A stretch of DNA of 64,000 nt, taken from the NCBI GenBank assembly GCA_003952965.2, contig CM025850.1, positions 13,292,323 through 13,356,322 on the forward strand, given 5' to 3'. Under the pieces are notes generated by a model. That model was not told the origin of the DNA, ran no database searches, and worked only from the letters and a program-made list of their open reading frames with translations. Source of the DNA: Morella rubra. Its lineage: Eukaryota; Streptophyta; Magnoliopsida; Fagales; Myricaceae. Shown piece after piece: positions 35,610 to 48,457 of the stretch. The first letter of the stretch is position 1, and the number at the start of each line of letters is the position of its first letter. A program made the translations under genes and the position numbers.

Positions 35610-38260
35610 ACCACACTAATTACCTTTCGATATTCCCGAATATTTCCTCCCTTTTTTTTTTTTTGCCCTTTATACTCTATCTTTTTCTTCTCTCTCTTTC
35701 TCTCTCGGCTCACGTGCTCGGTTATTTGCTCGTGTCTCAGACCTCTTGTTTGTTCTATCAAAAGATGCATTTCGCAGTTGGTATCACCCATTTTTCACTT
35801 TTTCAAAGGTCAGAAGTTCGAAAATGGACATAAGTTGAAATCACTTGTAAAAGTAAAGTCTAACTTTGTGCCTAGTGGATGAACTGAGACTTTCTGGTAA
35901 TCTTACTAGTGCTGTGGTGACAGACTCACCTATTAGATAGTAGTTTTGGCTCAAACCGAATATTTTACAGCGGAAAAAACTCTTATAATCATGAAGAACT
36001 ACTATGCTGATCTATCGCTTAGAAAGAAAAAAAAAAAAAAAAAAAAAAAGAAGAGAGATGCATTTCGCGTTTTAAAGTTGTATCCTTGTCTGTGTTTTTT
36101 TATTGTTGTGATTTGTGAATGTCAAGCCACCTGGCCCTGGGTGTTAAAAACGTTTAGGGAGAGGGAGACACATCCCATCGCCCAACACTCATTCAATTTT
36201 ACTTTAACATCCTGGATTATTTTTTTTTAACGTTTTCATGAAAGTTACCAAAATGCCCTATAACTTTTAAAAAAGTATAAAAATACTAAGGGATAATATC
36301 ATAGTTTGCCCCTTAATTATGGGCCAATTGCAATCTCACCTCCTAACTATGAAAACGATGATTTACGTCCTCTAGCTTTCGAAAATCATCAATGTACGCT
36401 CCCGTTCAGATCATGCTTTGTATTTTCTCTATAAATAAAGACATTTAACTTATAATTTGATGAGCTTATAATACAAAATACAGCCGTAGAGGGCATAGAT
36501 ATAGGTCTAGAGAATCACTTAAATCTCTGGTTGTCATCTGGGTAATCTTTTTCTTCTTACCTATGGATCTATAAATCACATTTAACTTGTAATCTCATGG
36601 ACCTAATATCAAAATACAGTCACACTTTTTCATGGATGGGTATTAAACCGAATCTTCTCTATAAATAGAGACACTTGTAATCTCATAATCAAAATACAGT
36701 CATAGAAGACTCTAAACCGTTAAATATTATTTCTTCTCTCATCTTTCCATATTAATCTTTTTCTTCTTACCTTAGCAGAAATCTAAGTCAGTCGTCTACA
36801 TGATGCTCTCACTTGTTCAATAAGCTGGCTACATTTGACTTCACATCAACTATTGTCCTGCCGTGTCCCATAAAATGTTGTTGTTCCAATTTGCTCGACT
36901 CAAGTTCATCCTCCAACTTAACACACTATTTCACTTATCAAACAGGTGGGAACGTCACGTGGGCAGTTAAGTTGGATTTTTGCTAAGATGGACCTTCTGC
37001 CGTTAATTGACTGGATGGAGAGTTGATCGGAGGACCTTTTTTCAAAGAATTTTTAATTTAAAACCTAAAGACCTATTATTAAAATGATATAAAACTCAAG
37101 GACTAAATTTTTAGTTTTAAAACCCAAGAATCTATCATGAAAATAGTGTAAAACTCAAAGATAAAAAATAAATTTTCCCTAAAAATTACTCACTCCTAAT
37201 CATCAAAGCTATCAAGGATCCAAGCATTATCACAAATTACAAGTACTCACGACAATTTAAGACATCAGTAAAAATCATAGTCATTTTCCCGAATAATACA
37301 AAAGCAGTTCCTCCTATTCTCTTTTAGTTGTAGGATAAATTTTATCACCTCTTCAATTATAAAGGTCTTTAAATTTATGAAAATAATAGTTTAAGGGGCC
37401 TGTCAAAAATTAGGTAATTTTTTTCAATTTACCCTCTCTCTCTCTCTCTCTCTCTCTAACATTGCCTCCCTAAAAAAATTCAATATTGTATTTTGATCCC
37501 CTCAAAAGTAAAATGCTGGCTTTGCCTGGTACCCAAATATGGTTTGCCCCTGGTACCAAATATGGACTTCAACCAGACAATCCTTAATAAGTTTCTTAAG
37601 TTGTGAGCAAGATTCTAACCAGTGTGAAAGAAGCTTTGCTTTTTATTAATTTACTTGATACAAAATCTTCTGTTAAGGCAAAAGCATATAACCTGCTAGT
37701 TAAGGTTGGTTCAGTTAGGCCACCAACGAAGAAAGAAACCCTCATGGAAAGGACAGAATCGTCTACTCACAAAAATAAAAATAAAGAAAAAAAGAAAGGA
37801 AATTTTTTTTTGACACTAAATTGAAAAAAAAAAAAAAAAACACTGAGCCGGCTGGAGCAACGTGCTTTCCAAAAGTAGGAATATTTTTCGTGTTATTGAG
37901 GGAGCTTTCGGACTGCCGATCGAACTGTGTTTTGATATAGAATAGGACTAGACAGACTGCAAGTTTATTTCATGATTGGTTAATTATTATTTTTAATTAA
38001 AAAAAAAGGGAGAGGAGGAGGAGGAGTAGAAGAAGAAGAAGAGAGGATCGGGGGTGTAACGGGCGATGGAAACTATGCGGTTACCTAAATGTGTGGCAGA
38101 TTGGAAGTACATTTTGTGTGAAATAAATCGCCCACCGCTATGAGGGTTACGTTTAATCAGTCTGACTCGCACATAGCTAATAGAAGTATAGAACTCACAT
38201 TGACACGCGAAGCCTTGTTCCTCCTCAATTTCTCCGCCCCCCCTCGTTCTGTCTCCTTCT
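35610..38260. other. region upstream of PDH gene, no other gene recognised
   Basis: It holds a pyrimidine-rich stretch with CTCTCTCTTTCTCTCTCGG (35688-35707), a poly-A tract (36028-36049), a (CT)n run (37434-37457), and purine-rich GGAGGA repeats (38008-38050). The open frames are short and overlap simple sequence. 37603-37824 opens with about 45 residues of ordinary composition before becoming Lys-rich, but I recognise no family. The last 100 bases are the pyrimidine-rich leader of the PDH gene. Confidence 0.55.
36418..36780 (+). repeat. three degraded Copia-LTR-like repeats
   Basis: The series CTCTATAAATA(A/G)AGACA, CTTGTAATCTCATGG, and AATACAAAATACAG or ATCAAAATACAGTC recurs three times, at about 36418-36545, 36555-36625 and 36656-36775. 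Each occurrence is followed by TTTTTCTTCTTACC-like or pyrimidine-rich DNA. The order of words matches the transcribed part of plant Copia LTRs and the patch at 17720-17900. No retroelement coding region adjoins it. It may be nested or tandemly duplicated LTR fragments. Confidence 0.5.
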
Positions 38261-38262
38261 CT

Positions 38263-38269
38263 TATAAAT
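38263..38269 (+). promoter_or_regulatory. probable TATA box of the PDH E1 beta gene
   Basis: TATAAAT lies 80 bases before the start codon at 38349, in a pyrimidine-rich leader. Position and sequence fit a plant core promoter. The transcription start is not shown by the sequence. Confidence 0.55.
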
Positions 38270-38348
38270 TCCTACCCATTCACTTTATTTCTTAATTTCC
38301 ACCTCTCTGTCCCTCTGGGTTTCGACTCTTGATCTTGTTGGGAATCAA

Positions 38349-41173
38349 ATGGCCACCGTGTTTCAGGGAGTGGGAGCTGCGACGGCTTTGTCGGCCTCCA
38401 GGTCGGTTGACTCCAGGAAATTCCACCTCCCATCTGGCAGATCCCTCTCAGGTTTTCCTTCACTTCAGTTTCGCTGACACGAATATTTGCGCCAAAAAAA
38501 ATCGAGTCTTATTCTTGGATTATCACTCCTAAGTCTTTGACAGTTGCTAAATGATGATGCATCTTATTTTAGTTTCTTTTGTTTGGGGTTTCTTGATTTG
38601 GTTCAGAGAGGAAATCAAGCTTTTTGGTTGTCAGATCTGAAGGAAGGGTGGTTCCCGGCACGTACGCGAGAGGTCGCAGGGCTGAGCAGTTAATTACTAA
38701 TGCCGTTGCAGTTAACCATCTCTCTCTCACTCTCCCCATATTATTTGTTTGCTTGGACTTACATTTGATTTTGTTTTTGCTGGGCATGGAATTTTGATTC
38801 TGCTTGTGGGTTTTTGTAGACGAAGGCCGACAGTTCTGCGGCTTCTACGACTTCGAAACCTGGGTATGATTCTCTTCTGTGATAACCCACAATTTACATT
38901 GCCAACGGAATGGGAATCTGTAGATAAATATAACTAAATAGTACGATTGATTTCCTATGGGTGCTCCTGGTAATTACTCTTTGTAGATTTGCTTACTACT
39001 ACTGTGATCTGGTTCTTAACATGTAATAAGTTCAATTAAAAACAGAGGCTGGATCAATCAACTAATGAAATTATTAAAGTTTTGGGAAAATAATATCTCA
39101 ACCTTTCTTTGATTCAAGTCCTTTGTGTATTCGTCGCTAAATGTCGCTTTAACAATTTGTCACTAGATGGGTCTCTTTAACACCCGTCTGTCTTGGTTGT
39201 TGACTCTTTTATTTCATTGACTTCTTCCTCTTGGAAGAGGTTCTCTTTTATTTCTGAAAACCACCTGGACACGCTGGCCCCCAGTGCAAGGCTTTCTCTA
39301 GTACTGGCGACTAATGAAAAAGATCCAATCTATTGAGTTGATCATAGGCTTATTCTGAGTTGCAGAACATCGATTTATATGTTAGAAGTAGCAAACTTGT
39401 ACAATGTAACTTTCCTAGCAAGGATGAGTCTTCCCTTCCTCTCCCTCTCCCTAAGGGGCGTGAATGCTTTCTTTTGTTCCTTTCTCAAATCAGTTAGATC
39501 AGAGATGTGGTATACTGACTTTTTGAGCAACTGCATCTGGCAGTCGTCTTTGCTGCGTGCAAATTTTGTTCCTCCCTGTTTGATTGGCAATTCCTTTTCT
39601 AGTGTCAGAATTAACATGTGCTCAAGTATTTATCTCCAATGAGGCATGAAATTTTTGGATAGATAGCGGATGTGGCATTCCTGATTTACTCCACAGAGTT
39701 TGAAAGTTTCTGATTATCTTTATTAACAAAACAAAATCTTATATGTAAGAAGTTGACTCTGGTTGAAGAAAATTTGTATGCTATAAAGGGCACAGGGGTT
39801 CTTCAAATGGTGGATAAATACTTTAAACAATTATACAAATATTCATCCAGCATGGTTCCGTCATATTGGTTTTAACTTCCAGTCATCAGTCACTGGATAG
39901 ATGGTCCTTAGCACTAGACTCTGGTTTATTATCTGTTTTTCAAATCCTTAGTGATCCCTGTGTGCAGACAGATTTTTGTAATCATGTGTCATATAGTCAA
40001 AGTGCTGACTTTAAAATTGCCTTTCATGTGCATGCTATGGTTATCTTTCTGTTGAGATTAACTACTGGCTATAACTGAAATGATTCTATTGCGGAGTGAC
40101 AAATGGAACTACATTAACATCGTCGTAAACTTATCATTCTTTTTCTTAGTAGTATGGTCTTCTAGTTCAGGGTATTAACTAGTTACTGTTCTATCCTCAG
40201 CCATGAACTTTTACTTTTTGAAGCCCTAAGAGAAGGCTTGGAAGAAGAAATGGAGAGGGATCCCACTGTGTGTGTGATGGGTGAAGATGTGGGCCATTAT
40301 GGAGGGTCATACAAAGTGACGAAAGGCATGGCTGAAAAGTTTGGGGATCTCAGGGTTCTTGACACTCCTATTGCTGAGAATTCCTTTACAGGTATGGGTA
40401 TTGGAGCTGCCATGAGTGGTCTGAGGCCAATTATTGAAGGCATGAATATGGGATTTCTCCTTTTAGCTTTTAACCAGATCTCCAACAACTGTGGCATGCT
40501 CCACTATACATCTGGTGGCCAGTTTAAAATTCCAGTAGTCATTCGTGGACCTGGTGGAGTTGGTCGGCAACTTGGAGCTGAACATTCTCAACGTCTTGAG
40601 TCATATTTTCAATCCATCCCTGGAATTCAGATGGTGGCATGCTCAACCCCATACAATGCGAAGGGCTTGATGAAAGCAGCAATCCGAAGTGAGAACCCAG
40701 TGATACTTTTTGAGCATGTTTTGCTTTACAACCTCAAGGAGAGAATTCCAGATGAAGAATACATATGTTCTCTTGAAGAAGCCGAGATGGTTAGGCCGGG
40801 GGAGCATGTGACTATTTTAACCTATTCCCGGATGAGGTATCATGTAATGCAGGCAGCTAAAACATTGGTGAATAAGGGCTATGATCCTGAAGTAATTGAT
40901 ATCAGGTCACTCAAACCTTTTGATCTCCACACGATTGGAAATTCAGTGAGAAAGACCCACCGTGTGTTGATAGTAGAGGAGTGCATGCGGACTGGTGGAA
41001 TTGGTGCTAGCTTGACAGCTGCTATCACAGAGAATTTCCATGATTATTTGGATGCCCCTATTATATGTTTGTCTTCGCAGGATGTCCCCACCCCATATGC
41101 CGGGACATTGGAGGAATGGACTGTGGTTCAGCCTGCCCAGATTGTAACTGCAGTTGAGAAGCTTTGCCAGTAA
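38349..41173 (+). CDS. PDH-E1 BETA: pyruvate dehydrogenase E1 component subunit beta, plastid
   Basis: This is the beta subunit of the E1 (pyruvate decarboxylase) part of the plastid pyruvate dehydrogenase complex, which makes acetyl-CoA for fatty acid synthesis. Four exons, 38349-38451, 38607-38710, 38820-38863 and 40201-41173, join in frame at GT-AG borders to give 407 residues, the usual length. Residues 1 to about 75 are Ala/Ser/Arg-rich, starting [17 protein letters not shown], and look like a chloroplast transit peptide. Exon 4 holds the whole catalytic part: [16 protein letters not shown] (residues 111-126), [19 protein letters not shown] (137-155) with the thiamine-diphosphate-activating Glu143, [19 protein letters not shown], and the C-terminal [13 protein letters not shown] and [18 protein letters not shown]. 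No frameshift or stop was seen. The mitochondrial isoform is excluded by the sequence type and transit peptide. The garbled copies at 23620-31000 are artefacts. Confidence 0.96.
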
Positions 41174-43391
41174 CTATATTCCAGCAGTTTCAAGAGAGCT
41201 ACCGTTTGCCATCCTTAGCAGGCAATCTTCTTGGCAGCTTTGTCTTAGAAATTGCTGTTTAATTTCAGATTTGGTTGGCATTTTTTGTTTTGTTTTCTGA
41301 AGCTTGCAGCTGTTTATTGAGCTGCGTTTCATTTTCTGCGTTCTTGATTTCAATTTATAGCGTGCTAGGTCTTGATCATAAACTAGCACAGGTAGACCGG
41401 TGGAATCATTGTCTTCCATTCTTAACAGCTGGTCCAAGGGCTTTAGATACACTCATATTTAATTTATTCCATGAAATGTGTAATTCCAGGATATTCCCAG
41501 TTATTTATGACTAAAAAAGGCTGTCCTACTCCTACACTTATTTTTGCGCGCCACGAACAACCTATTTCTGACCTTCCCATCCCCTCATCTCGAGTTTTTT
41601 GTGTTTCTTAGAGCAAGTTTGGTTATGTGGCTTACTGTAGAGCAAGAGCACCTGATGCGGCAAACAGAGGAAGTAAAACAGAGGAGAAAGAAGTAGACGA
41701 CAAGGCTCTGATTCTGAAACCGTTATACATTTAACATTATTGGTAGCAAAATTAAGCGTTTTAAGAGATATATGCTTGGAACTTTTCTGAAATTATAGAA
41801 TTAGATATGGTTGTTTATTAGCATTTAAAGGGAACTAGATTAGTTGCTATTTTAACTAGACTTATTGAAGATATCTCAAGTAGAAACCCAAGGGAAGAGA
41901 GATCTCCGTTGATAGGGAAAATGGACCACTTGTGACTTAGGAAATGCAAATGGAAATTTGGAACATGTGATTACAAGAGAAGTCCATTTTCAGTCGAATG
42001 AAGAGACCAATGCTTAGCAAAAATTTATGTTTAGAGATCAAGGAGGACAAATGTCAAGGTAGGCACATGCGGTGTTGTAGATGGCTGAATCAATGAGTCC
42101 AAAGAGACAAGGAAATGTCTCACACGGCTAAGGCAAAATTTATGAAGATGAGCTTTCCAAAATATAGGAAACCCTGGTGCAGTGATAGCCGGTTGATGTA
42201 CAATGAAAAGAGTTTGTAGCAGCCACCAATTGATTGAAATGAAGATAAAATGTTAGGAAAATGCGTGCCCCGCTAGTCTATAACATTAAAACCCTAGAGA
42301 AATCTAGAAAAGTCTTGGAGAGCAGTATTTGAAAACCATGGAAGCCAAGGAGGAAATCTGAAAATCATGAGAGAGTGGTATAATGTTCTAGGTTTAACTC
42401 TTAAGCTTGAGGTATCAAGGAAGAGCTTAAGGTGGCAAGCAAATTGGAGGTGGAAGAACACTTAGAGAGATTTCGGCGAGGAGGTGGAAAGCAACTAGAT
42501 GACAAACACCTCTTAGCAGCTGCAATGAGACTTTCATTGGAAGAAAGGTGAGAGCTGTTTCCTAACAAAAACTTAGAGAGAAACTGAGAGAGAGAAAGAA
42601 AATTAGGAAGCTGAAGCCAAAGAAGGAAAAGGGTAAGGAGATCAATGCCTAACGGAAGTTAATTGTCTAGAAAGGTTAGAGAACAAATATAGCAAGTAGA
42701 AATTTGAGATTTTTGAGGTTATAGCATGATATGGATGATTAGAAATAGGAATCTATGCTAATAAGCAAGTATTTTTGGATTAATTTACAGAGATTAGTTA
42801 TTGGAGGTTATAGCATGATATTGGATGATTAGAAATAGGAATCTATGCTAATAACTGGGCTTAAAAAGTATTTTTGGAAAATTTTATTAGCCTATTATTA
42901 CAGTCATGTGATATTAACTTTTAACAAATTAGTTATTGGAGTCCTTGTAATCTATTTTTTATACATATAAATTATTTTGTCAATATAAAATTATCTAATT
43001 AACAAAAAACTGACTGACACGGATTAGGAGTCGAGATATTTATTTTCTTGGTAAAATATCATAACATAGACTTTATACCCATTAATAAACTAACTTTTAA
43101 TAGACAAAAGACCTACGTACTCAGAAAATAGACTAAAAGGACCGTCTTAAATCGTACTCTAAAGATTAATTTGGTAAAAGTTAATATCGCATATATTGTA
43201 TCAGTGATTAAACTATTTTATTATTCCAAATATTGAGAGACAAATTCCAATTACTAATCATTGCCCGCTCGACTTTCCGTTAACAAAAAATTAGGAGTCG
43301 CGCATTTTTGGACAATTCTGTAGAAAATAATTTGGTCACGGCAGGATAAGCGTTTGGCTATAAGTAGATTATTAACCAATAGATAGTCGAC
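41174..43391. other. intergenic region between PDH and DUF1365 genes
   Basis: The first 200 bases are the probable 3' UTR of the PDH gene. Purine-rich DNA follows, with repeated AGAGA and GAAG words at 41940-42700, then AT-rich DNA. No open frame beyond about 92 codons, and none resembles a known family. Confidence 0.6.
42715..42863. repeat. short direct duplication, 89-bp spacing
   Basis: GAGGTTATAGCATGATAT followed by TGGATGATTAGAAATAGG and AATCTATGCTAATAA occurs at 42715-42773 and again from 42804, with a one-base indel and a short insertion near the end. ATTAGTTATTGGAG, found just before the second copy, also recurs at about 42928. Confidence 0.85.
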
Positions 43392-46300
43392 ATGGAATTA
43401 TTCTATCTCTTGTGCTCGATCCTCTCCAACTACCTCTCTTCCCTTTCTCTCTCTCTTCTTCTCCTCTTCCGCCTCCTCCTCCGCTGGAAATGCTCCTCAC
43501 GCCCGGCCTCCTCCTCTTCCGCCCTTAACGATGAAACGGTTTCTCTCTATGAAGGCACAGTCTGGCACGAGCGTCGCCGCCCCGTTCACCACTCCTTCCG
43601 CTACCCAGTCCGTTACGCGCTTTTCGATCTTGACCTCGCGCCACAGGCGCCACCCGACCACCTCTCCGCCGACCGAGCTCGCCATGTTGCCGCGACCACC
43701 GGACCCGTGTATTGACTCACCCTTATTTCCATAACTTCTTCTGTTTCCATTTTTATAATTTTCAAACGATACATGTAAGCTTCCAAGGACATATTTTGAT
43801 TTCGAAATTAAGTGCAAACTTTTGTTGCAGTTTGCTATTGACAATACCTCCTAGCGTCGGGTATGAACAGAACCCATTGAGTTTGTATTACTGCTATGAT
43901 ATTGAGGGCCCTGCTCAGTGTTTGAAGAAGTGCATTGCTGAGGTGGGTTTGCGATTATCATCATACATCATTCTCATTCACTTCAAAAGCTCCCAAATCG
44001 AGTCCAGGGTTTCCTACCACAAACTTATTGGCCTCTGCAAAATAAATTTTTCCTCCTACTGGAAGGATTGTGAACTGTTATCATGTCTTAGTCGTACCTT
44101 AGCTCATTCTCTAGTTCTTCACGGAAATTTGCTTTGAATGGGAACTGATTTAAGATGCAGCAAAATGCAATGTCACAGTACTGAGATGAAAAGCTCGAAG
44201 ATTGTGCATGAATGTAGTAATGCTGGGCTCTCTAAATCCTGGTGGTGGTTTGGTAAATCAACTTTCCTGCAACGGCATTGCTAAATTCATCCACAATACA
44301 AGCACCTTTAGGCTAAAATTATTCTTTCTGTCAACAGCTTTAACCGATTCTGCTAGGCAGGCATTGGTTTTCAGCTATTCTCTCTCTCAATCTCTCTCAT
44401 GCGTTCCTGTTATTGGCACTTCTTTCTCTGTTTGGGATGATGGTGGGGAGCAATGATAGTATGAAAAGCTAGCTATCATATGCAGCAATGCTATCGAAGT
44501 TTGAAACATCTTTTCTGAGAAAGAAGAATTTTGCCCTCTACCCATTTTTCCTAAAGCAAAATGTCAGGAGGCATAGCTCCTCCAATTGGTTTCACCTAAA
44601 ATGTGAAACTCTTGTTTTGTCTATATGCGTATGGAATTCTGGTTTTTTTTTCCTTGTTTTCTTCATTTTGCTGGGTCTAGATTTTAATCTTTCTATTTTT
44701 GCGTGAAGCTTTTTGACTGATAGGCTGATTGGTGACGTTGATTTCTTGTTTTAGGTAACAAACACGCCATGGGGTGAAAGAGTATCATTTGTTTTCGATC
44801 CAAATTCTGACTTGGTGGCAAAACCATTACATGTCAGCCCTTTCATGGTATGTCTTGGAAATCATTTGCTTGTACTTTAGGTGCCTGGCTTCTCCTTTTA
44901 TCCTGTAGTAGAGTTTGATTACATGTAAATAAAGGAAATTATTCTTTGCTACAAGGATTTTGCACTAGAGTTGATTTACTGTATTCTTATGTTTCTTTGA
45001 CATTTGATGTTTCTGTTCATTTTTATTCCTGTCTTAAAAGAAGTCCTGCAATCTATGCACATTCTATACTTTCCATTCATCCAGTTGATGCTTACTGCCA
45101 TGACATCGTGTTTCTACTTTGAAGTTATTTATCTGCATGGAAAAATGACGGTAGGAGGTATTACCTCATGTAATACACCAGCTTTGTACATTTTATTGTC
45201 TATAATCACTAACCAAATACCAAATACCAAATACCAAAAAAAAAAAAAAACATTTATATATATATAAGGAAATGAGAGGGGGGCAGGATCTCCTCTTTCT
45301 GTCCTTTTTTATTGTTAACAACTTTAGCATTTGACTACAAATTCAAAATGAGGTAGGAGTGCTATCTGAATTGATGTATGATCATATGAAGAAATTTAAT
45401 ACCACTATTCCATTTGTAAATGGTAACCAGTTAATGAGTGCTTTTATCTATTTATTGGTTTGTAACTTCTTTTGATAGTATTCATGTCTGATTATATGAT
45501 TGTTCATGTCTTAAACCAGGAGATGCAGAAGAGGTTTTTGAAATTGTAACTGCTACTTATACGAAAAATTTAATGTTCTTTTTTATCCAAGTTTTTACTG
45601 TGAACAGATGTTTTTCTGGTTTGAGTAAACATAAAATATTTCAGGATATGCATGGGACATGGAGCATCAGAGCAAATGCTCCTGGGTATAATCTATTTGT
45701 GACAATTTCAGTTCAACACCCGGAGCTTGGTGACTATTTTACAGCTACCTTGAAAGCGAAAAGACTGCACTCATCATTAGTATCCGATCATGATATGTTC
45801 TTCTGGTTGATGCCTCACAAGGTTGCAGTGTGGATCTACTGGCAAGTAAGTGGAAATGTGAAATTGTTTCTCTATCTTAGTTTCAGTTACACTTGCTCGA
45901 AATTAACACAACAGAATTTCGAAAGTTGCACCTAACAGTGGGAAGCCATACAGACCAATGATTGTATTTCTTGGTATAATTTCCGTACACAGATGATCAA
46001 CCTTTCTATTTTCTTGTCATATACAGATGATAAATCACTAGTTTGTGCTACCTGGTTTAACATTAGCTGGTGTAAAACTTGCCAATGTCTCTAAGCCAGT
46101 CAAGAGTGCATAGAGCTACTTTTGTACCCAGTGTCTAAAAATATTATCGTTAAAACATACCATTATATATCAAGTTTTTAACCAAACGGAATGTCGAACT
46201 GAACAAAAAACAGGTACATGTTAAGGGAAGATTTGGGATGAAATGTGGGCTTGTTGCAGCAATGTCGTGTATGAGGTTGGTTATAATGCCAATATGTCCT

Positions 46301-47392
46301 AGTGATAATTATTGGTATTCTTGAGTCTCTTTGATGACCCCAAAACAAAAGCCAATATGTTAGTCATTGGTCTTTTAAATTTACTAGAACATTTCGAAGG
46401 TTTTGCTTAAGAGTATGATGTAAGGTTCTCATCCAGGTAGATGCTTGCCTGATTAAATGTCACACATTACCTGAGCTTGACTGCTAGAACCTTGTCATGC
46501 TTGGCTTAGTTCTGAACTCCCCCACCCAAAACAGTAGTCTGGGAGCTGTGAACAACATACTCTATGCTAAGTTCAGGATGGAGCTTGGCTCTTCCCTCCC
46601 AATCTCCCTCTCCTCTTTAAGCCACCCCAGTCCGTGTGCGATTCATGTGCTGTTCCCTTAAAGCTCCTGACCCATAGAACTATCATTGTGGCCATGTGAT
46701 GGCCAATCCTGTCTTAGTCTTGTGACAGTTTCTTTGCTAGAAAGGACATCACCTTGACACCTACACTTTTGCTCTCACATTGGAGATGTTCTTGCCTGTT
46801 TATCCCGCAAGCTCATCTGGATATGCTACGGGCAGTAAACTAGTTTGTTTTTGCTCTTATTTCTAAGGCAGCGAAATCATCTATGGTTGGTGGTTTTGTT
46901 CAACATGTGTTGTCCCGAGATAAGGAAATTCGTGGGGCCTTCGGGCTTCTCTTGACTAGTGGGCTTTTGGCCAACTTATATCTTTGGATGGGCTTATTGC
47001 CCAATCCTAAAACCAGTGTTGTACGGGTTGGTTAGTACATATTCATATGAAGGTTTGTCCCTTAGCTTTTGTTATTGTGAATAGAATGTTTCCATTTTGC
47101 CTTGGAAAAGAAGAAAAGGAAAGGACTATTCATTCTGTTATGGCGTGTGTTTCTCCAGGCTGTCATGCTATGGTGGAAAAATGTCTCATTTATCCAACAC
47201 CCGAGGTGTACCAAGCCTGCATATAGGGAGGAGGCTTTGATACGTGACCACAAACTTAATCGGTGCCCGGTAATTCGATCAGACAATGACGAACATCTGC
47301 AAGTTGACGGAAATGATCGAGGATCGTCACCTGATAGGAGTTGTGAGATTCGTCAGTTCACCTGGAGAGAGGCCAAGTGGCCCTGGTCTTGA
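43392..47392 (+). CDS. DUF1365-family protein (PF07103), five exons
   Basis: Exons 43392-43708, 43831-43942, 44755-44847, 45645-45845 and 47159-47392 join in frame at GT-AG borders to give 318 residues. Residues 1 to about 31 form a Leu/Ser-rich hydrophobic segment that could be a membrane anchor or signal. The family signature follows: LYEGTVWHERRRPVHHSFRY and YALFDLDLA in exon 1, LTIPPSVGYEQNPLSLYYCY in exon 2, NTPWGERVSFVF and LHVSPFM in exon 3, SIRANAPGYNLFVTISVQHP in exon 4, and KPAYREEALIRDHKLN in exon 5. In bacteria the family often sits beside cyclopropane-fatty-acid synthase and a flavin oxidoreductase, suggesting lipid chemistry; the biochemical role in plants is not known to me. 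Exon 1 is unusually GC-rich for the window. Exons 4 and 5 fall inside duplication copy 1. The gene looks intact. Confidence 0.9.
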
Positions 47393-47492
47393 GTAATGAG
47401 AGAAAGAACTTGTGTTTGTCATTTGGCCTGTAGAAAGCATGCCCATTGGAAAATTCTGTCAAAGAAAATCTTTGGTAATTCATTGTTTGCTC

Positions 47493-47689
47493 TCATGTCG
47501 TGGACTGGTTAACACATTCTCAGGTTTATCCCTACACTTCAGACCTGAGCATCTCGTGTCGTGGATTGTTAAAGCACATTTCGTGGATTGTTTGTAGGGA
47601 TATTATGGGTAATGTGACATAGAGATGATGTGTAGGAATAAACCTGAAATCTCCACTAGTGATTGTATTTTAACCAGTCCACGACATGA
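47493..47689. repeat. foldback sequence just after the DUF1365 gene
   Basis: TCATGTCGTGGACTGGTTAA and CAGGTTTATCCCTACAC (47493-47537) recur inverted as GTGTAGGAATAAACCTG and TTAACCAGTCCACGACATGA (47630-47689). The intervening bases repeat TCGTGGATTGTT. The equivalent place in copy 2 has only the left arm and then about 970 different bases (62310-63278), so the right arm and loop are specific to copy 1. Confidence 0.8.
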
Positions 47690-48034
47690 GATGTGTAGGC
47701 CAAGTAGACTATTCAAGAATATAATTTAGATAATAAAATATAATTATTTTTAACATACAAATGATTGTGATAATGTACACATAGATGATTGTGCATGATG
47801 CTGAGAGCTGAGTTCATGGACGAAGGCGGGTGAGTTGCTCTCGGATCAAATGATACTAGTGATTGTACTCTTCTTGATTGAATTATTTGAAGTAAGTCTC
47901 ATTATACACCTCTTGAGTTTCAAATAGTTCCTTATACCTCGAACTTAACCAATTGAGCCGCTACAATTTTCAGCTTTAGAAATCAGATCTAGTCAAAGTT
48001 ATCGTCAAGGAGATTGAGGAGATCATAAGAAAAG

Positions 48035-48035
<1 letters not shown>

Positions 48036-48070
<35 letters not shown>
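48036..48070. repeat. (CT)n microsatellite, copy 1
   Basis: About 16 CT units. The homologous site in copy 2 (63588-63614) has become a run of 13 C followed by seven TC units. Confidence 0.95.
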
Positions 48071-48073
<3 letters not shown>

Positions 48074-48457
48074 AAAAGAGCTACAAAGGAATCAAGCCAC
48101 TTTAAAAAACAGGAAGTGAATTATTTTGTTCAAAAGTTCAATACACAATATAAATCTATGCAAATCTTTTCAACATGCACTAGACTTAGATAGGGGTTGA
48201 TAATTGCAATTAGAAAACTTTAGAGGGCTAAATGGTAGATAAAGTGTAAGAAACCTTGGTTAGATAAAAATAATCGTGCATGTGAGAGAAAGTTTGGAAA
48301 CTTATGTCCCAGGTTTTACAAATTAACGTAGGATTAATTGGAGTTAATCATGATACTCGAGTTATTGACAAATACACATTTTTTTTAATGTTTTCCTGAT
48401 CAGTTAATCATGAACTTATGTCAAAACTCGGTGAAACTTCTGACCATGACAATTTAG

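Noticed and set aside
37603-37824. 73-codon frame upstream of the PDH gene as a captured gene fragment
   Set aside because: The first 45 residues have ordinary composition, but I recognise no family and the rest is Lys-rich simple sequence.
44202-45267. Open frames of 72-87 codons between DUF1365 exons
   Set aside because: They lie in introns 2 and 3, have low-complexity composition, and are not conserved in the duplicate.
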